Translations under genes and position numbers: made by a program
The notes under the pieces: model-generated
Database searches by the model: none
The model's input: the letters and a program-made list of their open reading frames with translations, nothing else
Told to the model about the DNA's origin: nothing
DNA from: Natronobiforma cellulositropha
GTDB taxonomy: Archaea > Halobacteriota > Halobacteria > Halobacteriales > Natrialbaceae
Reading direction: 5' to 3'
DNA: 64,000 nt
Assembly: GCF_025629245.1 (NCBI RefSeq)
Contig: NZ_JANZXN010000017.1
Span: 155,527-219,526 of the forward strand
Part shown: positions 16,465-24,338 of the stretch, one piece after another
Layout of the letters: each line of letters starts with the position of its first letter
Numbering within the stretch: the first letter of the stretch is position 1

Positions 16465-17372
16465 CTCCGCGACGGGTGACCGACGGCGGCCGTCGGGACG
16501 CCCGGGCGGAGACGCCGACGTTCGAGGAGGGTCGCTACGTCTACTGTCTGGTCTCGCTCGAGGGAACGGACGGGACCTCCCTCGAGACCGAGGGCGTCGA
16601 GGGCGAACCCGTCCGCGTCGTCGACGCCGGCGACGTCGGCGCGGTGGTCCACGACTGTGAGGAGATCTACGACTCCGCCGACCTCGAGCGGATTCGGCGC
16701 TGGCTGGTCCGTCACCAGCGCGTCGTCGACGACGCCGGGGACGCCTTCGGCACGCCGCTGCCGTTCCAGTTCGACACCGTCTTCCGGGGTGACGACGCGG
16801 CCGTCCACGCGTGGCTCGAGCGCGAACGCGAGACGCTCGAGGCGGCGCTCTCCTCGCTCGCCGGCCACTGGGAGTATCGCGTCGAGGTCGTCCGAACCGA
16901 CCCGGTCGACGAATCCACGCTCGTCCGTGCCGACGCGGACCTCACCGACCTCCGGGGACGGATCGAGGACGCACCCGAGGGTGCGGCCTTCCTCCTCGAG
17001 AAACGGTACGAGCGACGTCTCGACGAGGTGCGTGCGCGCCGGCGCGGGGACCGTGCCGACCGACTCCGCGATCGACTGGCCGACCACGCCCGGGAGGTCC
17101 ACGAACTCGAGCGTACCCGTCCGCAGTCGGTCGGGGAGCTCTCGGCGGCGGCCGACGACGGGGCGGAGACGGTGTGTCGGCTCACGCTGCTGGCACACGA
17201 GGCGGCGGAGGCGGCCATCGGCGGAGTGCTCGACGAGGTCGCCGAGGAGGACGGACTCGAGGTCCGGTTTACGGGTCCGTGGCCGCCGTACACGTTCGCG
17301 CCGTCGTTCGGCGAGGGAGCGACCGGGCGAGACGGCGGGCCCGAACCGACCACCGGTACCGACGCCCGATGA
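16461..17372 (+). CDS. gvpL: Gas vesicle protein GvpL
   Basis: 303 residues from a GTG preceded by GAGGGTGAT with 5-base spacing. GvpF/GvpL family: GRYVYCLVSLEG near residue 25, LPFQFDTVFRGDDAAVHAWL, then AAFLLEKRYERRLDEVRARR, and the C-terminal FTGPWPPYTFAP. Acts with GvpF as a nucleation platform that contacts most other Gvp proteins. The first 22 residues are an Arg/Asp-rich extension. Stop overlaps the gvpM ATG. Confidence 0.93.
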   Translation: MTPRRVTDGGRRDARAETPTFEEGRYVYCLVSLEGTDGTSLETEGVEGEPVRVVDAGDVGAVVHDCEEIYDSADLERIRRWLVRHQRVVDDAGDAFGTPLPFQFDTVFRGDDAAVHAWLERERETLEAALSSLAGHWEYRVEVVRTDPVDESTLVRADADLTDLRGRIEDAPEGAAFLLEKRYERRLDEVRARRRGDRADRLRDRLADHAREVHELERTRPQSVGELSAAADDGAETVCRLTLLAHEAAEAAIGGVLDEVAEEDGLEVRFTGPWPPYTFAPSFGEGATGRDGGPEPTTGTDAR

Positions 17373-17650
17373 AGCCCACGAAGAACGAGGACGCGCTGGT
17401 CGACGTGATCGACGTGCTCCTCAGAGACGGCGTCGTCCTGCGCGCGGACGTGATCGTCTCGGTGGCGGAGATTCCGCTCGTGGGCGTCAAACTGACGGCG
17501 GTCGTCGCCGGGATGGAGACGATGACCGACTACGGCCTGTTCGAGGAGTGGGACACCACCCGCAGGGCGCGCGCGGTCGAGCGCCGCCAGTACGGCCACC
17601 GAGACCGGGAGTCACTCGAGCGTGAGCCGTCGGCCGAAGCGGACGAGTGA
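17369..17650 (+). CDS. gvpM: Gas vesicle protein GvpM
   Basis: 93 residues from the ATG at 17369, overlapping the gvpL stop by four bases; the longer frame upstream is a gvpL shadow. GvpA superfamily: DALVDVIDVLLRDGVVLRAD, then VIVSVAEIPLVGVKLTAVVA and GMETMTDYGLFEEWD, the GvpM-type end. Essential minor wall or assembly protein that must be balanced against GvpL and GvpA. Last gene of the unit; no gvpN or gvpD follows. Confidence 0.93.
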   Translation: MKPTKNEDALVDVIDVLLRDGVVLRADVIVSVAEIPLVGVKLTAVVAGMETMTDYGLFEEWDTTRRARAVERRQYGHRDRESLEREPSAEADE

Positions 17651-17713
17651 CGCCGTCGTCAGGGTGGTCGGCTGACGACGGAAAGAAGAGGGGAGACCGG
17701 CCAGACGTACTCG

Positions 17714-17926
17714 TCAGGCGAACTCGGGGCGCTCTTTCGTTTTGGTGATGTCGCCGCTGATCGAGCTCTCGCCGTCGTCGCTGTAGCTGTACATGCCCGT
17801 CCCGCCACAGAGCGTACACTCGTACTTCTCGCTGATCTCGTTGATCATCTCGCCGTCTTCGAAGTAGACACGGCTCTGGGTGATCTGGAGGAACTGTGCG
17901 GTTTTGCAGTTGTCGCACTCGATCAT
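17714..17926 (-). CDS. Small zinc-ribbon protein, 70 aa
   Basis: 70 residues from the ATG at 17926, which starts MIECDNCKTAQFLQITQ; the upstream extension to 17983 is not protein-like. Two Cys pairs (IECDNC and YECTLCGG) about 33 residues apart form a zinc ribbon. The rest is polar, with GMYSYSDDG and a short acidic/Thr-rich tail. Such micro-proteins are common in haloarchaea; the role is unknown. Convergent with gvpM. Confidence 0.75.
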   Translation of the reverse strand: MIECDNCKTAQFLQITQSRVYFEDGEMINEISEKYECTLCGGTGMYSYSDDGESSISGDITKTKERPEFA

Positions 17927-18334
17927 GTGAGAGCGCTCACCTGCACCCCTCGTAGTTATCCATCTTGTAACGTCGGAGCGCACGTCTCTATCACCTGCTT
18001 ACCGGTCGTGGTGGCTCTATTATCCGGGTTCGCACGCGCCGCGGACCGACCCCGCGGTTCGGCCGGGCAGCGTCGAGGATAGGTCCCCCGTACTCGCCCG
18101 TAGGCCCTCGCTACTCGTCGCGCTCGAGCGGTTCGTCCGCGTTCCGTGCCCGCTTTCAGTCCGTGGTTACCCGTCGACTCGCCCCGGTACCGAACGATTG
18201 CCCACTGCCCGGCACTATCGGACGCCGGTCTCCTCTCACCCTCGAGTACCCTGTGGGTGTCCCGGCCGTGCTGACTACCGGCGCCTCCCGCCGACACCGG
18301 TTCCTTGTTGTGTCTGGCGGCCCACGTAGCCGGT
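17927..18334. other. Intergenic region, 408 bases
   Basis: GC-rich sequence with several frames that have no protein-like composition. A TATA-like GGCTCTATTATCC lies at about 18012-18024. No tRNA or other RNA gene recognised. Confidence 0.4.
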
Positions 18335-18574
18335 ATGGCGATCACACTGTACGAACTCGAGGGCTGTCCCTACTGTGAGAAGGTCGCAGACCGACTGACC
18401 GAACTCGACGTCGAGTACGAGAGCGTCTGGGTCGACGCGCTCCACTCGGATCGCAACGAGGTCAAACGCGTCTCGGGCCAGCGCGGCGTTCCGGTGTTGA
18501 TCGACGAGGCACGCGGGGTGACGATGGCCGAATCGGCGAACATCCTCGAGTACGTCGAGCGGACGCTCGCCTGA
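18335..18574 (+). CDS. Glutaredoxin-like protein
   Basis: 79 residues from the ATG at 18335. Thioredoxin fold with the redox motif GCPYCEKVADRL (Cys 11 and 14), the cis-proline loop RGVPVLID and a C-terminal helix NILEYVERTL. Family role: thiol-disulfide exchange or iron-sulfur handling, here probably with gamma-glutamylcysteine, the haloarchaeal low-molecular-weight thiol. Nearly the same layout as the glutaredoxin at 31530. Stands alone. Confidence 0.88.
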   Translation: MAITLYELEGCPYCEKVADRLTELDVEYESVWVDALHSDRNEVKRVSGQRGVPVLIDEARGVTMAESANILEYVERTLA

Positions 18575-18969
18575 CGCCGGTGTCGCCCGCACCGTCCGCA
18601 CACCGCCCCGTAGTAGCCGCCTATTCCTCGAGTAGCTGTCACCTGCTCGCGTTCTCGAGAGGCTACTGTCGCTGCAGTGGATCCATAACAAAGGGAGAGT
18701 CTCCCCTCGACTGACGTGCGGGGACGTTACACCCCCGTCGGGTCGACGTTCGGTGTGACCCCACACGCTGACCGGCCATTCGCCGTGCGTTCGTGCCCGG
18801 ATCGCTCGAATGTGGACTCGCCCCCGCTTCGAGTTAGCTCATGTCTCTCAACGGGCGGGCTCCCGCCCCCGCCCGACCCCACACGCCCGAGGATTGCCTG
18901 TAGTCGGCGAACTCGCCTCTCGCCCGCCCGCGTTCCTGTCCGCGGGTGGACGCCGTGGCGGTCAGGGTG
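18575..18969. other. Intergenic region, 395 bases
   Basis: Frames here are Pro/Ser/Arg-rich with no recognisable protein. It lies downstream of both flanking genes (glutaredoxin on plus, R2-like oxidase on minus), so terminators are the expected content; no clear hairpin or U tract was found. Confidence 0.35.
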
Positions 18970-19854
18970 TCACCGCTCGCTCCGTTCGAGACGGACCAGT
19001 TCGTCGACCGCCGGCAGTCGCTCCTCGTCGAAGAGCTGTCCCAGTCGCTCCTCGCCCTTTCGCTCCGCGTAGGTGGCGAGTTTCTCCCCGACGTAGCCGG
19101 TCTCGTCGACGACCGACTCGCGGACGGTCGCCACCGTCAGGTCGACCAGCGGAGCGGTCGTCTCCTCGACGACGCCCGGGGAGACGCCGTCGGCCAACAG
19201 CCGCTTCAGTTTCCACATACCGAAGCCGACGTGGCGACCCTCGTCGGTGCGGATGTGGTCGAACCCCTCGAGCAGTCCCGGCAACGCCGCCGTCCCGTTC
19301 CGGCGAAGCTCCTGGTCGACGCTGTAGTAGCCCGTCTGTGCGAGGACGCCTTCGATAGTGAGGTGGTAGTGACAGTACGCACGGGCGCGGTTCTCTGGGG
19401 TATCGTCGGTCAGCAGGCGAGCCATCGCCGTCTCGGTGCGCTCGAGCAACTCGAGGTACGCCGGCGGAAACCAGCGCTCCTCGAGCAGTCCCGTCGGGTC
19501 GAGACCTCGGCGACGTTCTTCGGGGACGACGACCCGCTCCCAGTAGCGGTCGAAGAACTCGGCGTGTTTCGCCTCGTCGTAGAGCTGTGTCGTCACGTAG
19601 AGCTGATCGGTGAAGTCCTCGAGAACGACCGAGAGCGGCGCGAGTTCCTCGGTGACGGTCTCTTCGCCCGCGCCGAAGAGGGCGATGGTCCCGCGGACGC
19701 TGTCGAACGAGTCCGCCGAGAGGGCGGTGATCGACTCGCGGTCACTCGAGAGATCGATCGCCGCCGGATCCCAGTGGCGTTCGACGGCGTTTCGGTAGTA
19801 GCGATAGGACTGGCGTTCGGTGTCGAGACGGAGCCGTGGTTCCTCACTCGGCAT
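18970..19854 (-). CDS. R2-like ligand-binding oxidase (ferritin-like Mn/Fe protein)
   Basis: 294 residues from the ATG at 19854; the longer frame adds an unlike N-terminus. Four-helix ferritin-like fold with two metal motifs: DEAKHAEFF (Glu 94, His 97) and TDEGRHVGFG (Glu 205, His 208). HYHLTIEGVLAQTGYY gives Glu 168; an earlier Glu near 64 completes six ligands in the spacing of R2lox proteins, which bind an Mn/Fe centre and a fatty-acid-like ligand. It could instead be annotated as a ribonucleotide reductase small subunit, but no large-subunit gene is nearby and the length is short for NrdB. Divergent from the MutS-like gene, 110 bases apart. Confidence 0.72.
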   Translation of the reverse strand: MPSEEPRLRLDTERQSYRYYRNAVERHWDPAAIDLSSDRESITALSADSFDSVRGTIALFGAGEETVTEELAPLSVVLEDFTDQLYVTTQLYDEAKHAEFFDRYWERVVVPEERRRGLDPTGLLEERWFPPAYLELLERTETAMARLLTDDTPENRARAYCHYHLTIEGVLAQTGYYSVDQELRRNGTAALPGLLEGFDHIRTDEGRHVGFGMWKLKRLLADGVSPGVVEETTAPLVDLTVATVRESVVDETGYVGEKLATYAERKGEERLGQLFDEERLPAVDELVRLERSER

Positions 19855-19964
19855 ACGGCGCGCTTTCGCCCCCGTCCGAAAAGCCGTTACGCATCGGCTA
19901 CTACCAACGGCGTCCGCGGTCGGCAGGTCACAGTCTTCAAGGTACCCGCCCCGAACCATCGGCT

Positions 19965-21746
19965 ATGCGACTCGAGGAGTTCTGGGGCGTCGGACCGAAG
20001 ACGCGCGAGACGCTGGTCGAGGAACTCGGTACCGAACGGGCGATCCGGGCCATCGAGAGCGGTGACGTGCGGGCGCTCTCGGAGGCGGGACTGACCCGGG
20101 GACGAGCGACGCGTATCCTCCGGCGGGCGACCGGCGGGGCCGGCATGGAGACGCTGGCGACGAGTGACGCCCGGGCGGCCTACAAGGAACTGCTCGACCT
20201 CGCGGTCGAACACGCGGTGACCGACCGCGCCGCCGACCGCATCCGCGTGCTCACCCCGCTGACGACCACCGAGGCGATGACCGAGCGCCTCGACTCCGTG
20301 CTCGCCGCACGCGACGCCTGGGCGGCGCTCCCCGAGGCCGACCGCGAGGCCGTCCTCGAGGCCTACGCCCGCTACGACGAGCGCGACGAGAGCGAGCGCG
20401 CCGCCGTCGACACCGCCCGAACGCTGCTCGAGGCTGGCGTCGACACGGGGCCGTTCGACGCGGTTTCGACCCTCGACGCCGAGGCGCTCGAGGCGGCGAG
20501 CGAGGCACTCGCAGCGCTCGACGGGACAGGCGGGCGGGTCGAGGCGGGTGCCGACGAGGAACTCGACCGCCTGCGGACCGCTCTCGGCGGCGTCGAGGAC
20601 GTCGACGCGAACGCCCTCTCGGTGATCGACGACCTCCGCGATGCGGGTGTCGCCGACGTCGCGGGCTTTCGCGACGCCTTCTGTGACCATCTCGTCTCGG
20701 AGACGGGCGTCACCCTCGAGTCCGTCCACGAGGCGATGCCGACCGAGGCGACGGACGCGACCGACTTCGTCAGCGGGACGCTCCGGACGCTGCGCGCGGA
20801 CCTGACGGCGGCCATCGACGAGCGCGAGACGGCCGTCGCCACCCGGCTCGAGGAGATCCTCGAGACCGCGAGCGAGGACGTCGAACGCGCCGTCGACGCC
20901 GTCGACGCCATCGCCCTGCACCTCTCGCTGGCACGCTTCGCGCTGGCGTACGACTGTCACCGCCCGACGTTCGTCGACGCCAGCGAGGGCGAACGCGCCG
21001 CCGTCTCGGTGGTCAACGCGCGCAACCTCACGGTCGCCGCTCGAGCGGCCGAGACCGTCCAGCCGGTGACCTACGCGCTCGGCGAGCACGGCGTCTCGGA
21101 CTTCCCCGAGGAGGTCGGAACGCCTGCCGACGAGCGCGTCGCGGTCCTCACGGGAGCGAACAGCGGCGGGAAGACGACGCTGCTCGAGACGCTCTGTCAG
21201 GTCGTCCTCCTCGCCTCGATGGGGCTGCCGGTGCCCGCTGACCGCGCCGAGGTGACGCCCGTCGACGCGCTCGTCTTCCACCGCCGTCACGCCAGTTTCA
21301 ACGCGGGCGTGCTCGAGTCGACGCTGCGATCGATCGTCCCACCGCTCTCGAGCGGTGGGCGCACGCTCATGTTAGTCGACGAGTTCGAGGCGATCACCGA
21401 ACCCGGCAGCGCGGCGGACCTCCTCCACGGTCTGGTGACGCTCACCGTCGAGCGCGAGGCGCTGGGTGTGTTCGTCACCCACCTCGCCGACGACCTCGAA
21501 CCCTTACCGCCGGAGGCACGCGTCGACGGCATCTTCGCCGAGGGACTGAGTCCGGACCTCGAGTTGCTCGTCGACTACCAGCCTCGCTTCGGGACTGTCG
21601 GCCGGTCGACGCCGGAGTTCATCGTCTCGCGGCTGGTCGCGAACGCGAGCGACCGGAGCGAACGGGCGGGCTTCGAGACGCTCGCGACGGCCGTCGGCCA
21701 CGACGCCGTCCAGCGGACGCTCGCGGATGCGCGCTGGAGCGAGTGA
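19965..21746 (+). CDS. MutS-family ATPase with N-terminal helix-hairpin-helix (MutS5/MutS2-like, no Smr)
   Basis: 593 residues from the ATG at 19965. Residues 1-55 are a helix-hairpin-helix (LEEFWGVGPKTRETLVEELG). A long alpha-helical clamp/lever region follows. The C-terminal ATPase has GANSGGKTTLLETL (about 400), the Walker B LMLVDEFEAITEPGS and a VFVTHLADDL switch. There is no mismatch-recognition FYE domain and no Smr nuclease. Such archaeal proteins are usually listed as MutS5 or MutS2-like and may act on recombination intermediates rather than mispairs. The frame open from 19836 is upstream noise. Confidence 0.85.
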   Translation: MRLEEFWGVGPKTRETLVEELGTERAIRAIESGDVRALSEAGLTRGRATRILRRATGGAGMETLATSDARAAYKELLDLAVEHAVTDRAADRIRVLTPLTTTEAMTERLDSVLAARDAWAALPEADREAVLEAYARYDERDESERAAVDTARTLLEAGVDTGPFDAVSTLDAEALEAASEALAALDGTGGRVEAGADEELDRLRTALGGVEDVDANALSVIDDLRDAGVADVAGFRDAFCDHLVSETGVTLESVHEAMPTEATDATDFVSGTLRTLRADLTAAIDERETAVATRLEEILETASEDVERAVDAVDAIALHLSLARFALAYDCHRPTFVDASEGERAAVSVVNARNLTVAARAAETVQPVTYALGEHGVSDFPEEVGTPADERVAVLTGANSGGKTTLLETLCQVVLLASMGLPVPADRAEVTPVDALVFHRRHASFNAGVLESTLRSIVPPLSSGGRTLMLVDEFEAITEPGSAADLLHGLVTLTVEREALGVFVTHLADDLEPLPPEARVDGIFAEGLSPDLELLVDYQPRFGTVGRSTPEFIVSRLVANASDRSERAGFETLATAVGHDAVQRTLADARWSE

Positions 21747-21905
21747 GGGGCGGTCCAGGGCCCAGTTGGTCGCCGGTCGTGCCACTGAGACGGTCTGTCT
21801 CGGCGCTCGTGAACAACGTTTAACCGCCACCTTGAGGTACGGTAACATGCACCAGTATTTTGCGTGCACACGGATTCGGTCAGCGACGACTGACCGGTGA
21901 GAGCC

Positions 21906-22343
21906 ATGGCAGAAGGAACTACATCGGAGACGAACAGGCGGTATCGTGAGACGGTCGAAGAGGCCGAGGAGACGTTCGGAATCCTCCCGGCACCACTCAA
22001 CTCGATCGGTGAGGAGGACGTCGTCAGGGAGTGGCCGACGTTCGAGACCTACACCGTCGGCGAGACGGAGATTCCCCCGAAGTACCGCGAACTCATCGGC
22101 CTGGCGGTGGCCGCGAACATCAAGTGCCCCTACTGTGCAGCCTTCCACCGGGAAGCGGCGAAACTCCACGGGGCGACCGCGGCGGAACTCGAGGAGACCT
22201 ACGTTCTCGCGAGTTTCACCGCTCGCTACAGCGCGATGTTACACGCGATGAGCTACGACCAGGAGCGCTTCGAACACGAACTCGAGCGGATCGGCGAACA
22301 TCTCCAGGGCGGTGCGGAGACCGACGCCGCTGGCGACGACTGA
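21906..22343 (+). CDS. AhpD-like carboxymuconolactone decarboxylase-family protein
   Basis: 145 residues from the ATG at 21906; a GTG at 21897 would add three residues. The all-helical AhpD-like core has IPPKYRELIGLAVAANIKC followed by CPYCAAFHREAAK, the redox Cys pair and downstream His of alkylhydroperoxidase-like proteins. Likely a peroxidase or thiol oxidoreductase, in line with the many glutaredoxin-type proteins in the window. Substrate unknown. An AT-rich element (GTATTTTGCG, about 21855) may be its promoter. Confidence 0.85.
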   Translation: MAEGTTSETNRRYRETVEEAEETFGILPAPLNSIGEEDVVREWPTFETYTVGETEIPPKYRELIGLAVAANIKCPYCAAFHREAAKLHGATAAELEETYVLASFTARYSAMLHAMSYDQERFEHELERIGEHLQGGAETDAAGDD

Positions 22344-22413
22344 CGGGGTCGTCTACGGGGATCGGCTCCGTTTTCTGTTGCAGCGTCGGATAGAACTCGT
22401 TTTTCGCCGTCGT

Positions 22414-22926
22414 TCACCAGGACTCGGCGGTGTTCTGCCCGTGTGGCCCGCCGTAGGTGTAGACGTAACCGTCTTCGTCCTCGCAGACGCGCGCCTCGAG
22501 GTACGACTGGGCGGCCCGTCGCGAGAGGACACCCATCTCGACGACGTCGCCGAGGACGGTCTTCGTCGCGCGAAACCAGGTTCTGACCGCCAGGTCGTCG
22601 GGACCGGGATCGACGCGGACGAGCGCGCCGCGGCCCTCCTCGCGGCCATCACCCCACTCGAGCCAGAGCACCCGGTAGGCGCTGACCTCGAAGCGCTCGG
22701 TGACGAGGTAGAACGCCTCGTGTGCGCAGGGATCGAGGTAGTCGGAGAGGACGCGCTCGAGGGCGACGGTCTCTGCGAGCGGGTCGGCGTCGACGCTGCC
22801 CCGTGCGAGTGGCGTCTCGCGCGTGAGCGAGTCGGCGAGTTCGAGACCGTCGGCGCCCCAGTGGCTGTACCGGAGGTCGTAGAGGTGGTCGGGCCGCCGG
22901 TAGGCGACCAGCGCCCTATGGCCCAT
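22414..22926 (-). CDS. Haloarchaeal conserved hypothetical protein (possibly DUF6735)
   Basis: 170 residues beginning MGHRALVAYRRPDHLYDLRY, followed by SHWGADGLELADSLT. I recall this opening from a halobacterial family of unknown function but cannot confirm the family number. No signal peptide or membrane segment; acidic, with many aromatic residues. The tail YTYGGPHGQNTAESW is polar. Convergent with the AhpD-like gene, and separated from the plus-strand HAD gene by 163 bases. Confidence 0.72.
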   Translation of the reverse strand: MGHRALVAYRRPDHLYDLRYSHWGADGLELADSLTRETPLARGSVDADPLAETVALERVLSDYLDPCAHEAFYLVTERFEVSAYRVLWLEWGDGREEGRGALVRVDPGPDDLAVRTWFRATKTVLGDVVEMGVLSRRAAQSYLEARVCEDEDGYVYTYGGPHGQNTAESW

Positions 22927-23089
22927 CGCCCCGCTCGCGCGGGGACTCGCGGTCCCCGTCGGCGCACCCGTCCCGTCGGTATCGGTTCATCGGCCGACTC
23001 TGGTCCGCTCTTCGCACTTGAACCCTCGCGCGAGAGGTGGCCGGTCGTGTCCGAAACGGCGAAGCCCCGCGAGTGCGAACGGAGCGGTG

Positions 23090-23740
23090 ATGGCATACGA
23101 CGCCCTCGTCTTCGACAACGACGGTGTGTTGACGACGCCGACCGAGATGAGCGCCCTCCGGCGAGCGGTTCGGACGGCATTCGCCGAGGTCGGCGTCTCG
23201 GACCCCACGGACGAGTACGTCGACACGCTGATCAACCCGACGGTCGAGGCGCTCGAGCGCATCGCCGGCGAGTACGGCGTCGAACCCGAACCGCTCTGGG
23301 AGGAGCGCGAACAGGCGGCGATCGCCGTCCAGGCCGCGGAGATCCGCGCCGGCCGGAAGACGCTCTACGACGACGTGGCCACCCTCGAGTCGCTCTCGGT
23401 CCCGCGGGCGATCGTGAGCAACAACCAGCACGAGACGATCCGGACGATCGTCGAGTACTTCGATCTCACCGGGTTCGACCCCTGGATCGGCCGCGAGCCC
23501 ACTATTCGGGGCATCGAGCGGAAGAAACCGACGCCGTACTACCTCGAGCGCGCCCTCTCGGAACTCGGCGTCGACGACCCGCTCTACGTCGGCGACAGCC
23601 GCGTCGACATCACCGCCGCCAACGCCTGCGGCATCGACTCGGCGTACGTCCACCGCCCACACCGCGTCGACTACGAGTTGCCCGAGCGTCCGACCCACGA
23701 GATCTACTCGCTCGAGGAACTGTCGACGCTGGTCGGCTGA
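23090..23740 (+). CDS. HAD-family hydrolase
   Basis: 216 residues from the ATG at 23090 (GTGATGG context); the upstream extension is Arg/Pro-rich and not protein-like. Haloacid-dehalogenase motifs: I VFDNDGVLTT (nucleophile Asp), II IVSNN, III KKPTPYY (Lys), IV YVGDSRVDITAA. The cap helices make it a phosphoglycolate phosphatase-like enzyme; the substrate is unknown. Its stop is directly adjacent to the convergent SRPBCC gene stop. Confidence 0.9.
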   Translation: MAYDALVFDNDGVLTTPTEMSALRRAVRTAFAEVGVSDPTDEYVDTLINPTVEALERIAGEYGVEPEPLWEEREQAAIAVQAAEIRAGRKTLYDDVATLESLSVPRAIVSNNQHETIRTIVEYFDLTGFDPWIGREPTIRGIERKKPTPYYLERALSELGVDDPLYVGDSRVDITAANACGIDSAYVHRPHRVDYELPERPTHEIYSLEELSTLVG

Positions 23741-24190
23741 TCAGGCGTGTACACCCACCCGGCGCTCCGCTCGCGTCTTCAACGCCTCGTTCATCGCGTC
23801 GAAGCCCGCGCGAACGGCCTCCTCGTCGAGCAAGAGCGGGACGAGTGCGCCCCGGAACGTCTCGCGCTGGAGGAACCGGGTTCGCTCGCCGCTCTCGCCG
23901 ACCGGCTCGAGACGGAACTCGTGGTAGCCGTCGAAGACGAACGGCGCGCCGAGTCGGCCCAGCCAGGCCAGCCGTCGCGGAGCCTCCGCGGCGACGACCT
24001 CGGGTTCGAACGTCATCGCTCGCGAGCGCGGCGGTTCGATCCGTACCCGGAGGTGGCTCCCCTCGACCGGCTCGCCCTCGATCGAGGTGACGAACGGATT
24101 CCACTCGGGGTAGCGCTCGAACGCGAGCAAGACCGCCCAGACGGCGGCAGGCGGGGCGTCGATCTCGACGAACCGCTCGAGCTGTTGCAT
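23741..24190 (-). CDS. SRPBCC-family protein (START/polyketide-cyclase-like)
   Basis: 149 residues from the ATG at 24190; the longer frame to 24283 adds sequence with no domain. Typical pattern: FVEIDAPPAAVWAVLLAFER, YPEWNPFVTSIEG, then a beta-rich core with FDGYHEFRLEP and a C-terminal helix FDAMNEALKTRAERR. The fold binds a hydrophobic ligand in a deep pocket; ligand unknown. Confidence 0.88.
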   Translation of the reverse strand: MQQLERFVEIDAPPAAVWAVLLAFERYPEWNPFVTSIEGEPVEGSHLRVRIEPPRSRAMTFEPEVVAAEAPRRLAWLGRLGAPFVFDGYHEFRLEPVGESGERTRFLQRETFRGALVPLLLDEEAVRAGFDAMNEALKTRAERRVGVHA

Positions 24191-24338
24191 GCTAGTCGAT
24201 GACGCACTCGAGGACCATCCGCGTGTCGGGTGCGTGTGCCGGTTGTCCGACCGTGGCTGACACCGTCTACACACGCCGCCCACTGGCGCTCACTCCCCTC
24301 ACCGTAACCCCCATTAGCGTCGAGTCCCGAATCCGGCT

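Noticed and set aside
13266..17650. Gas-vesicle operon containing gvpN or gvpD
   Set aside because: No AAA ATPase with a P-loop (GvpN) and no GvpD-like P-loop protein was found among the frames here.
17984..18334. tRNA or small RNA gene in the intergenic stretch (a GGGTTCG motif is visible)
   Set aside because: No acceptor stem or anticodon arm can be folded around it, and no promoter of the right type was recognised.
19887..21290. Long minus-strand frame across the MutS-like gene
   Set aside because: Composition is Arg/Val/Asp-rich with no domain. The plus strand encodes a clear ATPase.
22312..24090. 592-codon plus-strand frame spanning the unknown gene and HAD gene
   Set aside because: It overlaps both recognised genes in the wrong frame and is Arg/Pro-rich, typical of GC-driven noise.
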